Counted from the stretch's first letter, positions 41,656-52,700 are shown. The stretch: DNA of 64,000 nt from Pseudo-nitzschia pungens (GCA_037355855.1 CM074758.1:6235001-6299000), one strand, 5' to 3'. Program-made: numbers and translations. Notes: generated by a model not told the origin, from the sequence alone.

Positions 41656-43490
41656 CACAAGTCTACTCGGGACTGGATTAAGGATAAGGATAAAAACAAT
41701 TAGCGAGTCGACGGAATTGCCGATTGTTCTGGAGAGCTCTTAGAACTGCAACAGATAGACTAACCAATAGAGCTCACAATTTGCATATCACTACTATTCT
41801 AATCACTAGTAGACCCGGGGTATGGCATGATTTTAAAATCAAGCTGAGTGCTGATGACCATGAGCAGAAAGAGACCGATCGGTCAATGGACCGACGAGAT
41901 TGAAAGACTGCCAAAAAAAAAATGGAGGCACAGAGAAGCAAAACAGGGAGAAGGATATCCAGTGTCTGCAGCACTAAGGAAGACCGACCCCAGCAACTGT
42001 TAGCTCCAATACAGGGAGTAGCAGCAGCAACAGAGACACCTAAGGACCTCAACAGGACCATGGTCGACAGCAGAAATAATCAAAAAATTCGAAAATACAC
42101 ACTGAAAAAGTGACACATAAATCAGTGAGTGGACTAATTGGACCAACACTGAGTGGGTGGACAGACCGAAGAGGGTATGCCAACCAAAACCGAAATATAC
42201 GAATATCCGGAAATGTATATAATAAATACCCAAACACCACTAATCCCACGGGACAATGAGAAGTGGGACAATGAGAAAGGTGACAGCTTAAGAGAGAAGC
42301 AACGCCGGAGAACCACGGGAATCGATTCCCACGAAATAAAAACAGAAACAACTCCGGGGAACCACAGGATTCCCGTGAACTAAAGAGAGAAGCAACTCCC
42401 ACCACTGGACAAACCAGGGGGGAAATCAGTTATAACACGAGTTATTGCGAGAGCAGTGGAAATCCAGCAAGAAAAACTGGAGGAACTGAGCAATCACTTT
42501 TTGCTCAATTTCAACACAAACAGCAAAGATAACAGAAATAGTGTAACTAAATTAAATCTAATAGAAAACTGATTAACCCACCATGGCGTCCAAAGGAACT
42601 AAACTGAAACCCTTTAACTTCACACGGGAGGACTGGCCGGAAGATGCCACCACCGTGAAGATGAGTGTAGAAAGTGAAAAGGGCAGCGTCGCATTCAGCG
42701 ACTACCTGAAAGTCCTCACCGGCACTGAAAGGCCAGAACTCTTCATCATCTGGAAGAGAGACTTTGACCAGAAAATTGCTGGCAATGGCAAACTCCAAGG
42801 AGACCAGAAACTGGATGTCCTACAACGGATCCTCTCTGGCGAGGCACTGTCCCTCGTCCAGAGGACACTCGCTCGGACCTACTACGCCGAACCGACCCAC
42901 AAGATCCACAACAACAAACTGGTGCAGAAAAAGATCCAGGAAATTGAAAAGCGTGATCAAGCCAGCAACATACTCTTATCAATGGTGCAGGACACCACCA
43001 AAACTCCCATGGGAACCTCCACGGAGAAGGCAAAGGAGAACTCTCCCAGTGCCAACAAAACCGAAACTGCCAAGGCAAACTCGGGCAAAGAAACAGAGAC
43101 CAAAGACCTCGGTTCTCCGATCCCAAAGAAAAGGGTAGCAGACGCCCTCACCCAGTACTACCGATCAGAGGAGTACAGGAAAGATGTCATGGAGGAATGC
43201 ATGCATGTCCTCAAGCTCGAAATCTTCGGCAATGACACAAATGGGAAGCGCTCGTATATTCTCCTCAGCAGATTCATGCGAGGAATGCGAGTGGAACTCA
43301 AATATGGCATCCGAGCCTGGGCCAACCAAATGGCCGAATTACAGAGCTACCTCCCAGAATGTCTCTGGGAATGTGGCAGTGAACAAGCAGAAACCCCAAC
43401 CAGTTTCACACCAGCGGAAATGAAGGAAATATTGGATTCCAACATGACCCACTCCCAACGAGAGAAGTTGGAACACATTGGATGGGACCT
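41656..43490 (+). mobile_element. 3'-truncated Ty3/Gypsy fragment inside CryptonS-2
   Basis: About 930 bp of non-coding sequence (possibly LTR and leader) followed by the first 300 codons of a Gypsy gag, ending abruptly at the insertion border. The host sequence would read GTGCAC-ACTCAGCC, with at most 2 bp duplicated, so no normal LTR target duplication is evident. I cannot identify LTR ends. The piece looks like an incomplete integration or the residue of a later deletion. Confidence 0.75.
42583..43490 (+). pseudogene. Gypsy gag, N-terminal part
   Basis: MASKGTKLKPFNFTREDW opens a gag with the capsid-like pattern seen in diatom Gypsy elements: an acidic N-terminus, a Lys/Glu/Ser-rich linker around residues 125-180, then ALTQYYRSEEYRKDVMEEC, YILLSRFMRGMRVELKYGI, AELQSYLPECLWECG and EMKEILDSNMTHSQREKLEH, ending at GWDLYT where the Crypton resumes. 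The reading frame runs 20 bases into antisense Crypton sequence before a stop. The nucleocapsid and all of pol are missing. Confidence 0.8.
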
Positions 43491-44532
43491 CTACACTCAG
43501 CCATGTCTCTAGATAGACAGCAAGACCATGCAATACACAGAACCGGGGATCCATGGAGCCCATCAGCAACTGTAGGGGACAGTCCTTCTCCTCATGTACG
43601 TTCTTTGACCACCTCATCTGTGCAGTTAGATACCCTGGATAGGTTAAACTCTCTTGCAGGCTCTTCTTCCTCATGTGCGACGTATCGTCTCCTCTTGCAA
43701 TAAAATGGAGCTGAAACTTCAGCATTGCGAGGTGGCGCAAGTTTGTGATAGTAGGAGTTGGTCCAATCAGATCTAGCATTTGGAGAAACTCATCCATCGT
43801 AAAAGCTCTGTCAGCTTGTCCTTCCTTACCTAGCAATCGCGCCTCCTTCTTCTTGACAGCTTTGATAAGATTGTTAATTTTCTTTGACTTAGTGGGATTC
43901 CCCTCCTCTTTCGCGTCATCCCAATTTGCACTGACTGGCATGAAATAGGAGATCGCTTTCTTCCAGAACTCCAGGGTAGACGCTCTTGCGAAGTATGGAT
44001 TGTCCTCCGGGCCAGGATCCGCCAGTCCATATGCCCTGTAACACATCCAGCTGTAGATGTGCTCTGGTTCGACAATAGAGAGTTCAGCGTTTGTGAATAC
44101 CTTGTTGCTGGGGTGGTTGATCCCTGTAAAGTGGCTCATCATCTCAAGCAGTATGGCATGATATCTCAATATCTGTGTGGTCGCATTCACGTCATTGGGG
44201 AGGTTTGGTGGTCCAAGATTCTCCCGACGGGGAATAACGGGACGAGGGGGTCGATCCCCCTCATTTTGTTGTTCGACGGGTTCTTCTTCTTCTTCTTCTT
44301 TGGTCGCTGCTGCTGCTGCTGCAGGAGGGGGAGCAGGACGAGCAGGGGGGGTTTCTACATCTGCCACCTCTCTCCTGGCTTCTTCACTCCTACTACTATT
44401 ATTAAGACGCTCCCGATCAGTGGCAGTTAAGGGGAATGCAGCTGCGAATGCTGCGGCGTTTCGGGCTGCGTCTGCTGCTTGTTGCCTGAGCCTTGCGCGC
44501 CTCTCCCTTTGCCAGATAGCTCTTGGATTCAT
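43491..44532 (-). pseudogene. CryptonS-2 recombinase, N-terminal part
   Basis: Residues 1 to about 346, from MNPRAIWQRERRARLRQQ. The copy-1 counterpart begins five residues earlier at MPRQLS; here that codon is GTG, so the start may have been lost or moved. A Glu-rich and Ala-rich linker precedes the core (LPNDVNATTQILRYHAILLE, PEHIYSWMCYRAYGL, FMPVSANWDDAKEEGNPTK). It ends with MRWSKNVHEEKDCP and FCVLHGLAVYLETWLS, after which the Gypsy fragment begins. No stop or frameshift precedes the insertion. Confidence 0.85.
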
Positions 44533-44702
44533 AGACAGTTGCCTTGGCACGCTGCTGCTGTTTTTGGGCAAAAAATAGTGAGGAGATAGTGAATTTTGTG
44601 AAGTACACGGAGAGGCGCTTGACAGAATGTTCTGCGATAGACAAGCCATCCTCAATTTAGAAACGCAACGGAAGGGTTGCGCACCTCGTGTTAAAATACG
44701 GA

Positions 44703-46372
44703 GGAAAAAACTACTGTTTACACAATCTTAGGGGGGTCTGGAGCGCAACCCATACTGTACTCATAGAGGCCAAAAAACGTTCCCATACGGGATTGAATGA
44801 GACGTACATACAGACATACCTATGTCTACGTACTATATAGTAGGAGTTGCACAAGCGCGTAGCGCGCGCAACTACGGTTGCATTTTAGGTATACGGTACC
44901 GGTATTAGTTTCAACGGATGTTCAAGCATCGAAAGAAACTCTCCTGCTTAGTACAATAATTGAGAGTGATGCACTTTGTCGTGACATCATCCTACCTAGT
45001 AATAGTAGTAAGGTTACCTCTTTGGATGATATCTTAGCTTCTTTGAACGACCCAAACAACAGGAATGGTATCTATCTACAGGCACTGGATGACAAGAATC
45101 AGTGGCCAACAATTTCTTTGAAGCAACCTGTGGCTCAGTGCTATTGTGTCCAATTAAGGAGGGATGATGATAGGCAGAAATTGGATGGCATATCGTAGTC
45201 ATGCCGTTGCTACCTATTCCAACTGTGTCTTTGGTTTGAGAGCTACCCACACAAGTAAACACCTATTCTCATCATTATAGTCCTAGACTTAAATACCAGG
45301 CATCTAACCCTCTTGTGCTGAGACATTTTTTACAATTTCTTACTTCAGTTCGTTCCTTCTGTCTAACATATAGAGCAGAAAACATTTTGTTCAATGCTGG
45401 CCTTTAACACAAAAGTAAACATTGTTATATTAGGGCAAAAGTGATTGGTGAATACATCTTTCCTCATCTTCTTCCAATGTCATAGTGTACAATACCCACT
45501 ATGTTGTACACAAAGTATGTACCAAAGTCTTATTTTGCAAAAACTGAAGAGATGGCATGAAGGGGGCATTTTTCTATTTTTGACCTGCTGCAGTAACCAA
45601 TTTGAAGAGAAATCCTGCCCCTGAAAAATATATCATGAACATTTGTAAAACTTGCTGATATTGGGAGTGACTTGTATTAAGAGCAATATTATGTGCTCTT
45701 TAGCATGTACATTGACTCAATAAAAATCTGAAAGAAATTGTACAGGAGCGCTCCAAAACAGAGTAAATCTTTTTCATTGCTTTTTTACATAATTTTTTAA
45801 TTACGCATGGAATGAGTGATTCCCGAAACTAATATGCACGTGCCATATTACATTATTCGTGACATGGCACACACAGATCTATGTGCTCACACATAGAAAA
45901 ATCAGAATCTATTAACCGATTTCTCAGAATCTGGAGGACACATATCTGCCTCCTCCAGATTTTAAGCACCAATTCATATTTTCAAGGAATCTTGAAAACA
46001 AGAATCGAGTCTCAAATTTCAGTCACTCAATGGATTTTAGTCACCCAACGGTCACAAAGATGTGTTTGATTTTCGGCCACTCGGAGTATGTTTTTTTGTT
46101 AACCTTTTTCCTTTTTTTCTTTGCCACAGTCTGGGATGGCACTCTTGTTGCTGCTGTTGCTGTTTTATTGCACCTCTTTTATTCCTAACCATCCAAATTG
46201 AAGAACAATGACACTGACTCAAGAACCAACAGCAATGGTCAGCCATGCAATTATCACTGCGAGAGGGAATGCGGCTCCGACGGTGGCTCTGCTTCGATGG
46301 TGTGAATTTTGTGGAAGGAAATCCGAACATAATTTAAGAATTCCAAAATCGATAACAATAAGGAGGAAAATC
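44703..46372. other. AT-rich spacer, outer flank of CryptonS-2 and upstream of the SANT gene
   Basis: Near 44849-44873 there is an imperfect hairpin (AGTTGCACAAGCGCG...GCGCGCAACT), likely the edge of CryptonS-2. A 106-aa frame at 44878-45198 (SKVTSLDDILASLNDPNN) could be a gene relic but has no recognised domain. Elsewhere it is AT-rich. A poly-Thr/Leu/Val-like low-complexity stretch precedes 46200. Confidence 0.45.
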
Positions 46373-46693
46373 ATGCCTTCGAGTCAAGGAGGCCGGAGAC
46401 CTGGCTCTGGGAACTACACAGAGCAGGAACTCAGGCACCTCTTTGCTGTGATGAGGGAGATCTTACCAATTGGACCAGACGAGTGGCAGCGTGTTGCTGA
46501 TAGACATGCAGAAAAATTCCCCCCGGGAAGAGAGGTCGAGTCCATCAGAAGGAAGTATGCAACCTACCACAGGAAGCAAGTTCCAACTGGAGATCCAAAC
46601 TGCCCATGGGAACGTCTGTTAACTGTTTTTCGACCCCTGCTCGAAACGTTAGCACCCCACCTCCAAAGGTCTAAATTTGAGACCCATTCTTGA
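46373..46693 (+). CDS. SANT/Myb-like DNA-binding protein, 106 aa
   Basis: From the ATG at 46373 the product reads MPSSQGGRRPGSGNYTEQEL, then a three-helix SANT/Myb-like domain: LRHLFAVMREILPIGPDEW, QRVADRHAEKF, and ESIRRKYATYHRKQVPTGDP followed by NCPW. This pattern resembles the DUF6818-type domain that is widespread in stramenopile genomes, often near mobile DNA. The final 28 residues after NCPW do not follow the usual pattern, so an intron, frameshift or truncation is possible. The frame is open upstream to 46208 but that part looks non-coding. It probably binds DNA in the nucleus. It is convergent with the coiled-coil gene on the other side of a 21-bp satellite. Confidence 0.68.
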   Translation: MPSSQGGRRPGSGNYTEQELRHLFAVMREILPIGPDEWQRVADRHAEKFPPGREVESIRRKYATYHRKQVPTGDPNCPWERLLTVFRPLLETLAPHLQRSKFETHS

Positions 46694-47190
46694 ACTTGTA
46701 CTTCAAAATTTATCGCGCACTCCCAATTTTCTTTATAACGTATATCATGAAAAAAATGAGTTTCACACTTTAACCTCTAAATATTATTGCTTCCACCTCA
46801 AAAAATATTATTGTTCATGGTCGAAAAATTGTTTACTCCGTCCTCCATAAATTTTGTGCTCTGCTCTCCTTACTTTTCATGCTACATTCCTACACAATTT
46901 CTTATACGTCAGCTAAAGTTTACACCCCATTCCCCTTCACTTTTCCAGTTAAATCCTCTCTATTTTTCGTCCTCAACCGTGCAATGTTTGTATCCATATG
47001 GTGCCAAAATTTGTAGCCTCGACCTCTAATATCATTACACCACCACCACCGGGGCACATTGTGGTCTCACCTGTCAAAATATGTACCCCCCTGCATACAA
47101 ATTGTGTGTACTACCTTCCAAAACAATTTTTTTTTCACACCAAATTATTATTGTGCTACTAATTATAAAATTCAACCTACGGTATTAAAA
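46694..47190. other. Spacer 5' of the 21-bp satellite
   Basis: Pyrimidine-rich on the plus strand, with no gene. It looks like the downstream region shared by the SANT gene and the convergent coiled-coil gene. Confidence 0.4.
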
Positions 47191-47643
47191 TTGTCGTCAC
47201 TCTTCATAGGATCGTTGTCACTCTACATAGGATTGTCGTCACTCTACATAGGATTGTCGTCACTCTACATGGGATCGTCGTCACTCTACATGGGATTGTC
47301 ATCACTCCACTCACTCCACTCAGAAATGAATATCACACTTCTGCCATCAACATTTGCCTTTTTCTAACACACATATCTGGATTGATAAACATCTTCCTTT
47401 TCTTCTGCATGACATTAGTCTCAGCGTGTGGGATCACATCCACATCTACTACTTCTCCCATTCTTCGGAACCGTTCTCTCATAACCATTTCGAACTCTAC
47501 TCCCGTCTCCTTTTCATTTCGTAGCACCTTAACTTCCTCACACACTTTGTTATACATATTGATTCCCTTTTGGGACCACCCTTGTTTACTACCGCTCCTA
47601 GCATCACAAAACTTTTTTTCACTTCAGCAAGGTCCTCTCCGTC
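47191..47643. repeat. Direct repeat, left copy (453 bp), with 21-bp satellite
   Basis: Colinear with 55906-56358 at a constant offset of 8,715 bp. The first about 120 bp is a satellite of 21-bp units (GTCGTCACTCTACATGGGATC). The rest covers the 3' end of the coiled-coil gene. The unique part differs from the right copy at only two positions I can see; the satellite part differs at about ten. Confidence 0.92.
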
Positions 47644-48795
47644 CTTTCTCTTTAAGTAGTTCACCCATCTGTCGTACTCGTTGTGAATAATAATTAGTGC
47701 AAAAGCCTCATCGCTGGCTGAATACATTTCACTGATCAACTTTGCATCTTTTACTTTTTCAAACCCAACAACCGACGGTGTTATCGCTGCTAAGATGCGA
47801 CATGCAAAGTAGTAGAAATCATCCTCACTATCGATACCTTTTCTCCTGTAATCAGGATGTAAGACCTTGGCTTCTGGATTGTCTGGATCGTCTGTTTCTT
47901 GAAGCTCCAAGCTTCCTGGAAACAAATCTGGTATTTCCCATCCCTTCCTCCGCGTTTTCTTTCTTTTCACATCGTCTGCAATCAAATCAAGTTCGATCTC
48001 TTTCATGTTAGACACAGCCATGATTTTAATTACTGTACTAAGTTGGCATTTGTAGTAACACTCACCTAACCATTGATTCCGAGCCAACGTCTGCACACAA
48101 TTTCTCAACTCTGTCACGTTCTTTTTGATCAACGGAATGTTATAATCATAGAAATCGCACTGGGCAACGCCGTTAGGAAACGAAAGACACTCATCCTTCA
48201 TCAGTCCTGTCAGCAATTTCTTGCCATAATCGTCATCCGCAAATTTAACCCATTTAAACCATTCCGACCTCAGGTAGTCCTTCAACTTAGGTACCAAGAC
48301 GTTCTTGCGATGTTTTCTAAGTGCCTTATTAATTTCCTTCTTTGTCTTCTTTTGTATGTCAATTACCACACCTCCACTTTGATCTCGCCTCTCCTTCTCA
48401 AGCTCTTTTACCCTTGCTTCGCTCTCCTTCAGTTGTTTCTCTGCTTCCGCCAACCTTTTCTCTGTCGCCTCCAGTCTCCTCTCCAAATTGACAATTATAG
48501 TGTCCTTATCTGCCGCCTTCGTAGAGTTGCTGAAATTGAAATTTGTCTGATTCCCTACAACCATGTTGTCCACCACATTGAGTACCATTCTTTGCTCATC
48601 TGGTGTCTTTCCTTTTTGTTTTGTAGTCTTTTGTCCAGCCTGTTGTCTGGACGGCATTCTTGTCTTTTTCGTCGCTCCATAAGTAGGCGTTGGTAGCTTC
48701 TTACCACTCCGATTGTGTCTTGGCACGTCAACATCAGCTGGTACTGTACTAATACCTGCAAGTGCTTTACTCAGTTCAGCGGCTTCTCTTGACAT
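47497..48795 (-). CDS. Coiled-coil protein of unknown family, 432 aa (possible frameshift extension to 47333)
   Basis: I do not recognise the family. The N-terminus is basic and flexible (residues 20-70), followed by VLNVVDNMVVGNQTNFNFSN. A long coiled coil lies at about 100-145 (TIIVNLERRLEATEKRLAEA and KQLKESEARVKELEKERR). A globular C-terminal region follows (KKTKKEINKALRKHRKNVLV, KLKDYLRSEWFKWVKFADDD, FACRILAAITPSVVGFEKV, HNEYDRWVNYLKRKDGEDL). After AEVKK the sequence has seven A residues; a -1 shift there opens about 95 more codons (KFCDARSGSKQGWSQKGINM, RMGEVVDVDVIPHAETN) that read more like coding sequence than the zero-frame tail. The start codon lies directly beside the LINE, so no native promoter remains upstream. 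Confidence 0.65.
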   Translation of the reverse strand: MSREAAELSKALAGISTVPADVDVPRHNRSGKKLPTPTYGATKKTRMPSRQQAGQKTTKQKGKTPDEQRMVLNVVDNMVVGNQTNFNFSNSTKAADKDTIIVNLERRLEATEKRLAEAEKQLKESEARVKELEKERRDQSGGVVIDIQKKTKKEINKALRKHRKNVLVPKLKDYLRSEWFKWVKFADDDYGKKLLTGLMKDECLSFPNGVAQCDFYDYNIPLIKKNVTELRNCVQTLARNQWLGECYYKCQLSTVIKIMAVSNMKEIELDLIADDVKRKKTRRKGWEIPDLFPGSLELQETDDPDNPEAKVLHPDYRRKGIDSEDDFYYFACRILAAITPSVVGFEKVKDAKLISEMYSASDEAFALIIIHNEYDRWVNYLKRKDGEDLAEVKKSFVMLGAVVNKGGPKRESICITKCVRKLRCYEMKRRRE

Positions 48796-48810
48796 GATTG
48801 TGATCTGCTT

Positions 48811-49761
48811 ATGACGTTACAAACCTTGATGGAAGGATATGTTGGCACCTTGCATACACTCCTGTTTTATCTGGGTTTGAAGACACTGCGCAGTGTGCTT
48901 ATGGGCATCAGAACTCGTGACAATTGGTCATGGCCTCTCTTTCTTTCTGTTGATACTAGTCCATACCGCAGCGAGATCCTTGCTTTGTACAACATCACTA
49001 CCAAGGCTGAAGCCATGGCCATGTTGTCTTTCCTGCCTATTTTTCTGGAGACTCAGTATGGATCTTGTGTTAGACAATGGTTCTCTTCGGAGTGCTTGAC
49101 TGAAATGGAGGCTTACCATTGGGATGCTGATGCCAATTGTGTGGTTGAAACTGCACCTGCTGCAGATCCAATGCAGGATGACTCTCTTCCCTTTTTTGGT
49201 GATGGTGATGCCAGAGATTGGGAGCTTGTTGATGATGACTTGTCAGTTGACCTTGCCCCAGACCTCACTTTTGATCTAGATTTGCACTTTAACCTCCAAG
49301 CCCGTGCTGACAGTGGTGGTGGTGGCTTTGATGACTCCCAATCCATGGATACTTTAGCTACAGGCACTTCCAACCTCACTGCTGTCCAGGCTTCATCGCC
49401 TGCAGGTGCTGCTCCTCCTGGAGGTGATCCTCCCACTACTGCCAAGGCTGATGCCTCCCCTGGTGTCTCTCCCGATGTCCCCCCTGAAGTTCCTGATCCT
49501 CCCAATACTGCCATGGCTGGTGCCTCCCCTGTGGCCTCTCCTGATGCCTCAACTGCAGTTCCTGCTGTCCCGCCTTCTGGTTTGCCTGGTGGTGAGGAAG
49601 ATGCAGCCTCTGCTTTGAGGGTTGGAGTTGCTGCTGTTGCATTCTCCTCCAGCCATGATGCTAGTGTCAGTGATTTGAGCCATGCCAATGTCTCCACCAA
49701 ATCAGCTCCAGCAACTCTTTCTTCCGTGCGACAGACTCGGTTTCCTTCTGATCATGGTTAG
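48811..49761 (+). CDS. LINE ORF1 (C-terminal part or complete), 316 aa
   Basis: The first 110 residues have a globular pattern (LHTLLFYLGLKTLRSVLMGI, PLFLSVDTSPYRSEILALYN, AMAMLSFLPIFLETQYG) like the C-terminal segment of ORF1 proteins of algal LINEs. An acidic segment and a long Pro/Ala/Ser/Asp repeat region follow (SPGVSPDVPPEVPDPPNTAM). It stops at TAG in ATGGTTAG, overlapping the likely ORF2 ATG at 49754. It would bind element RNA. The frame is open up to 48793, where the coiled-coil gene starts in the opposite direction, so the N-terminus may be missing. Confidence 0.65.
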   Translation: MTLQTLMEGYVGTLHTLLFYLGLKTLRSVLMGIRTRDNWSWPLFLSVDTSPYRSEILALYNITTKAEAMAMLSFLPIFLETQYGSCVRQWFSSECLTEMEAYHWDADANCVVETAPAADPMQDDSLPFFGDGDARDWELVDDDLSVDLAPDLTFDLDLHFNLQARADSGGGGFDDSQSMDTLATGTSNLTAVQASSPAGAAPPGGDPPTTAKADASPGVSPDVPPEVPDPPNTAMAGASPVASPDASTAVPAVPPSGLPGGEEDAASALRVGVAAVAFSSSHDASVSDLSHANVSTKSAPATLSSVRQTRFPSDHG

Positions 49762-52700
49762 ATTTTCTGGTATGAGGTTTGATGGGATGCCTTCCACACC
49801 AAATCCCATCAATGCTTCTCCCGGTTCTTCACTTCCCCCCTCCGCCTCTTTCCCTGCTTCTCAATTTGTCCAATTAACTCTTCATGGAGACTCTCTTGCT
49901 GCTAAGGATTCTGATAGTTTCGGCCATCCTTTTCCTCAAGCTCCATCATCTAATTCCACCATCATCACCTTCCAAAACATTGGACCTCAGCGTAGAGCTG
50001 CTTTTATGTCCAGGTCCAAGCACAACTCCCGTCAATTTGTTAAGAGCAACGCCAGTGTGGCGCTTTTTGCTGAACATTGTTTGAATGAATCCAAACTCCT
50101 GCCCTGTGATCTTTTCAATCGGCGCATGAAGAATGTCTGTCCCTCAAGTTTTTCCTATCTTGCCAACAACAAGCATGAAGCTTCTGACTGCACATGGCTT
50201 CAGCCTGGAGGCACAGGTTTTTCCATTGACCAATTGTTCAGTTCCCACAAGGTTGCTCATGGGGCTGATCCTTCCGGTCTTGGAAGATGGTCCTTTGTCA
50301 AGTTTCAGGGCAGGGATGGCTACACTGTCACCATGTTTTCTGCCTACTGCCCAGTTGAAAATGATAGGGATCTTGGCTCAGTCTGGAATCAACAGTACCG
50401 ATACTTTCAAGCAGCTGAAAATCTTTTCAGTCCCAATCCATGCATTCTTTTTCACAGGGATTTGACTGCTGCCCTTCAGGTCTGTCTGGGGGCAGGTGAC
50501 CAGGTCATTCTGGGGATTGATCAAAATGCTGATGTTAGGACTGATGGCTTGTCCTTTGAGCTCAAGGCTCTTGGTTTCAGAGAGGCCATTCTTACCCTTC
50601 ATAGTCAGTCTTCTCCTCCTGTCACCCACAACAGAAACACTACCAGAACGCCAATTGATGCCATTTGGGTCTCTGAGAATGTTGATGTTCTCAGGGCTGG
50701 GTATTGTCCCTTTGGTGGTGCCCAGGGTATGGAATCTGACCATAGAATGCTCTGGATTGAAGTCTGTAATGGCAGCCTCATGGGCAAACATCTGCCACCT
50801 CCTGTGCGCCTCTCTAATTCCAAACTCCGGTCCTCCCACCCTCATCTGCGTCAACGGTATTTCAAGCGTGTGAGGCACAGCTTTCTCAAGGCTGGAGTGT
50901 TTTCTCTCCAAGCTAAGCTGGAGCACCTGCTGGTTCAGTTTCAGTCTGGGGATGTTTCTGTGCGCGCTGATCTCATCACCACATATGAAGTACTCCATGA
51001 AACCTCTACCTCTCTCAGGCTCTCTGTTGAACAAAACCTCTGCCACACTAGAGCTGGTTTGGTTCCATGGTCACCCCAGCTGCAAGTCTATTGTGATACA
51101 ATTGACTTTTGGAGGCGTGATGTTAAGTTGAGACAGGGTGTGTCCACCAGTCATACTGTTTTGAAAAGGTTGGCCTGCAAGCTTTCTCTCTACAAAGGAG
51201 AACACAGTGATCTTTCCAGTGCTCTCCTCCATCTGAAACAAGCTTACAAGCAATACCGGGCAGTGAAAAAGTTAGCTCCCTCATGGAGAGACTCCTTCAA
51301 TCAAGGCCTGGTGGATGCCCTTCTTGCTGAAGGCAAGCCTCACAACCAGAGTGCTTCCCAGATTCGTGCCAGGATGCGCAGGGAACGGCTTCAACGAGAG
51401 CTTGGCCTTGCTGCTAGGTCTATTCGGGGACGTGTCAACAAGTCAGCAGTCTTGAGAGCTATTGCAGTTGGCCCTGATGGTGTTGAACAGGTCTTGGAGT
51501 CCCAGTCTACTATGGTTCCAGCTATGGCTGAATCCAATGTCAGGCGTCAACAGCAGTGTCTTGGCACTCCTTCCATGAATCCCTCCTTCATTCAAGATTT
51601 CGGATACCTAGGCACAGCCCATGCTTCTGCTCAAGTTCTTGATGGCACATACATTCCTCCTCCTGCCACTGACAAATACCTCTCTGAATTTCTTTCTTGT
51701 CTCACAGTCCCTGACTCTATACAGAGTTTGCCTCCCTTTGACTATTCAGTGTGTCCGGCTGACAATGCTGCTGCCTGGAAATGCCAGAGGGAACGCACAG
51801 CCAGTGAACCTTCTTGTTTGAGTTTTGCACACCACAAGGCTTTTGCTCTTGATTCCCAGTTGAACAAGTTTGACACTCTCCTGAGATCCGTCCCATTGAT
51901 TGTTGGCTTCTCTCCTTCTGCTTGGCAGGTCATCACTGATGTTGAGATCTTCAAGAAACCTGGTGAATATAGAGTGGATAAGATGAGGCTTATCCAGTTG
52001 ATGTCTCCTGAGTTCCAAATCAACAACAAGATGATTGGCAGACGCATTCTTGCCCATGCTGAACTTGCCAATGCAGTGGCTGTTGATCAACATGGTAGCA
52101 GGAAACACCACAAGGCCATCAACACCTGCCTGAACAAGAAGCTCATTTGTGACGTGTTGCAGCAGAAGCGCAGATCTGGTGCTGTTGCTATGAATGATGC
52201 CAAGGGCTGTTATGATAGGATATCTCATCCCATTGCAGGTCTCACTCTCCAGAGCTTTGGGGTTCCTGCACATGTGTGTGAGGTTCTCCTGTCTACTCTG
52301 CAACATGCCGAGCACCATATCAAAACTGGTTTTGGTCGGTCAGGCCCTGTGTATGGTGATGAACCTGTTCCTCTCAGTGGTTGTGGCCAAGGCAATGGTA
52401 TTGGTCCCACTCTTTGGGCTTTGGTGTCCACAATTGTCTTCCGAATGATGCAACAGGCTGGGCATGGTGTCTATCTTATCACTTCCTTGTCACTGCAACT
52501 GGTCTCTCTTGTGGGTTTTGCCTTTGTGGATGACACAGATTTGTTTTGTGCTGGTTCTGATTCCTCAACATCTGGTGAGGAATTGGCTGTTGACTTTCAG
52601 GAAGCTCTTGACAGATGGGCTGGTGGCATTATTGCCACTGGAGGTGCTATTGAACCTGCCAAATCCTTCTGTTATTTGATTGATTTCAAATGGAATGGAT

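Larger units (their letters stand above)
40069..44702 (-). mobile_element. CryptonS-like DNA transposon, copy 2, split by a Gypsy fragment
   Basis: Same family as copy 1 but in opposite orientation. The 5' non-coding segment begins CTCCGTATTTTAACACGAGG on the minus strand. The recombinase gene is interrupted by about 1.84 kb of Gypsy sequence; the two halves join exactly in frame (ETWLS, then VHGNGAGRLSQ). The 3' segment shares the GGGGAAGTACCCCTGTTGTT phrase with copy 1 and ends near the hairpin at 40003-40068. Confidence 0.78.

Noticed and set aside
47191..47330. CRISPR-like array of 21-bp direct repeats
   Set aside because: There are no unique spacers between units, it lies in eukaryotic sequence, and there are no cas genes. 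It is a satellite.
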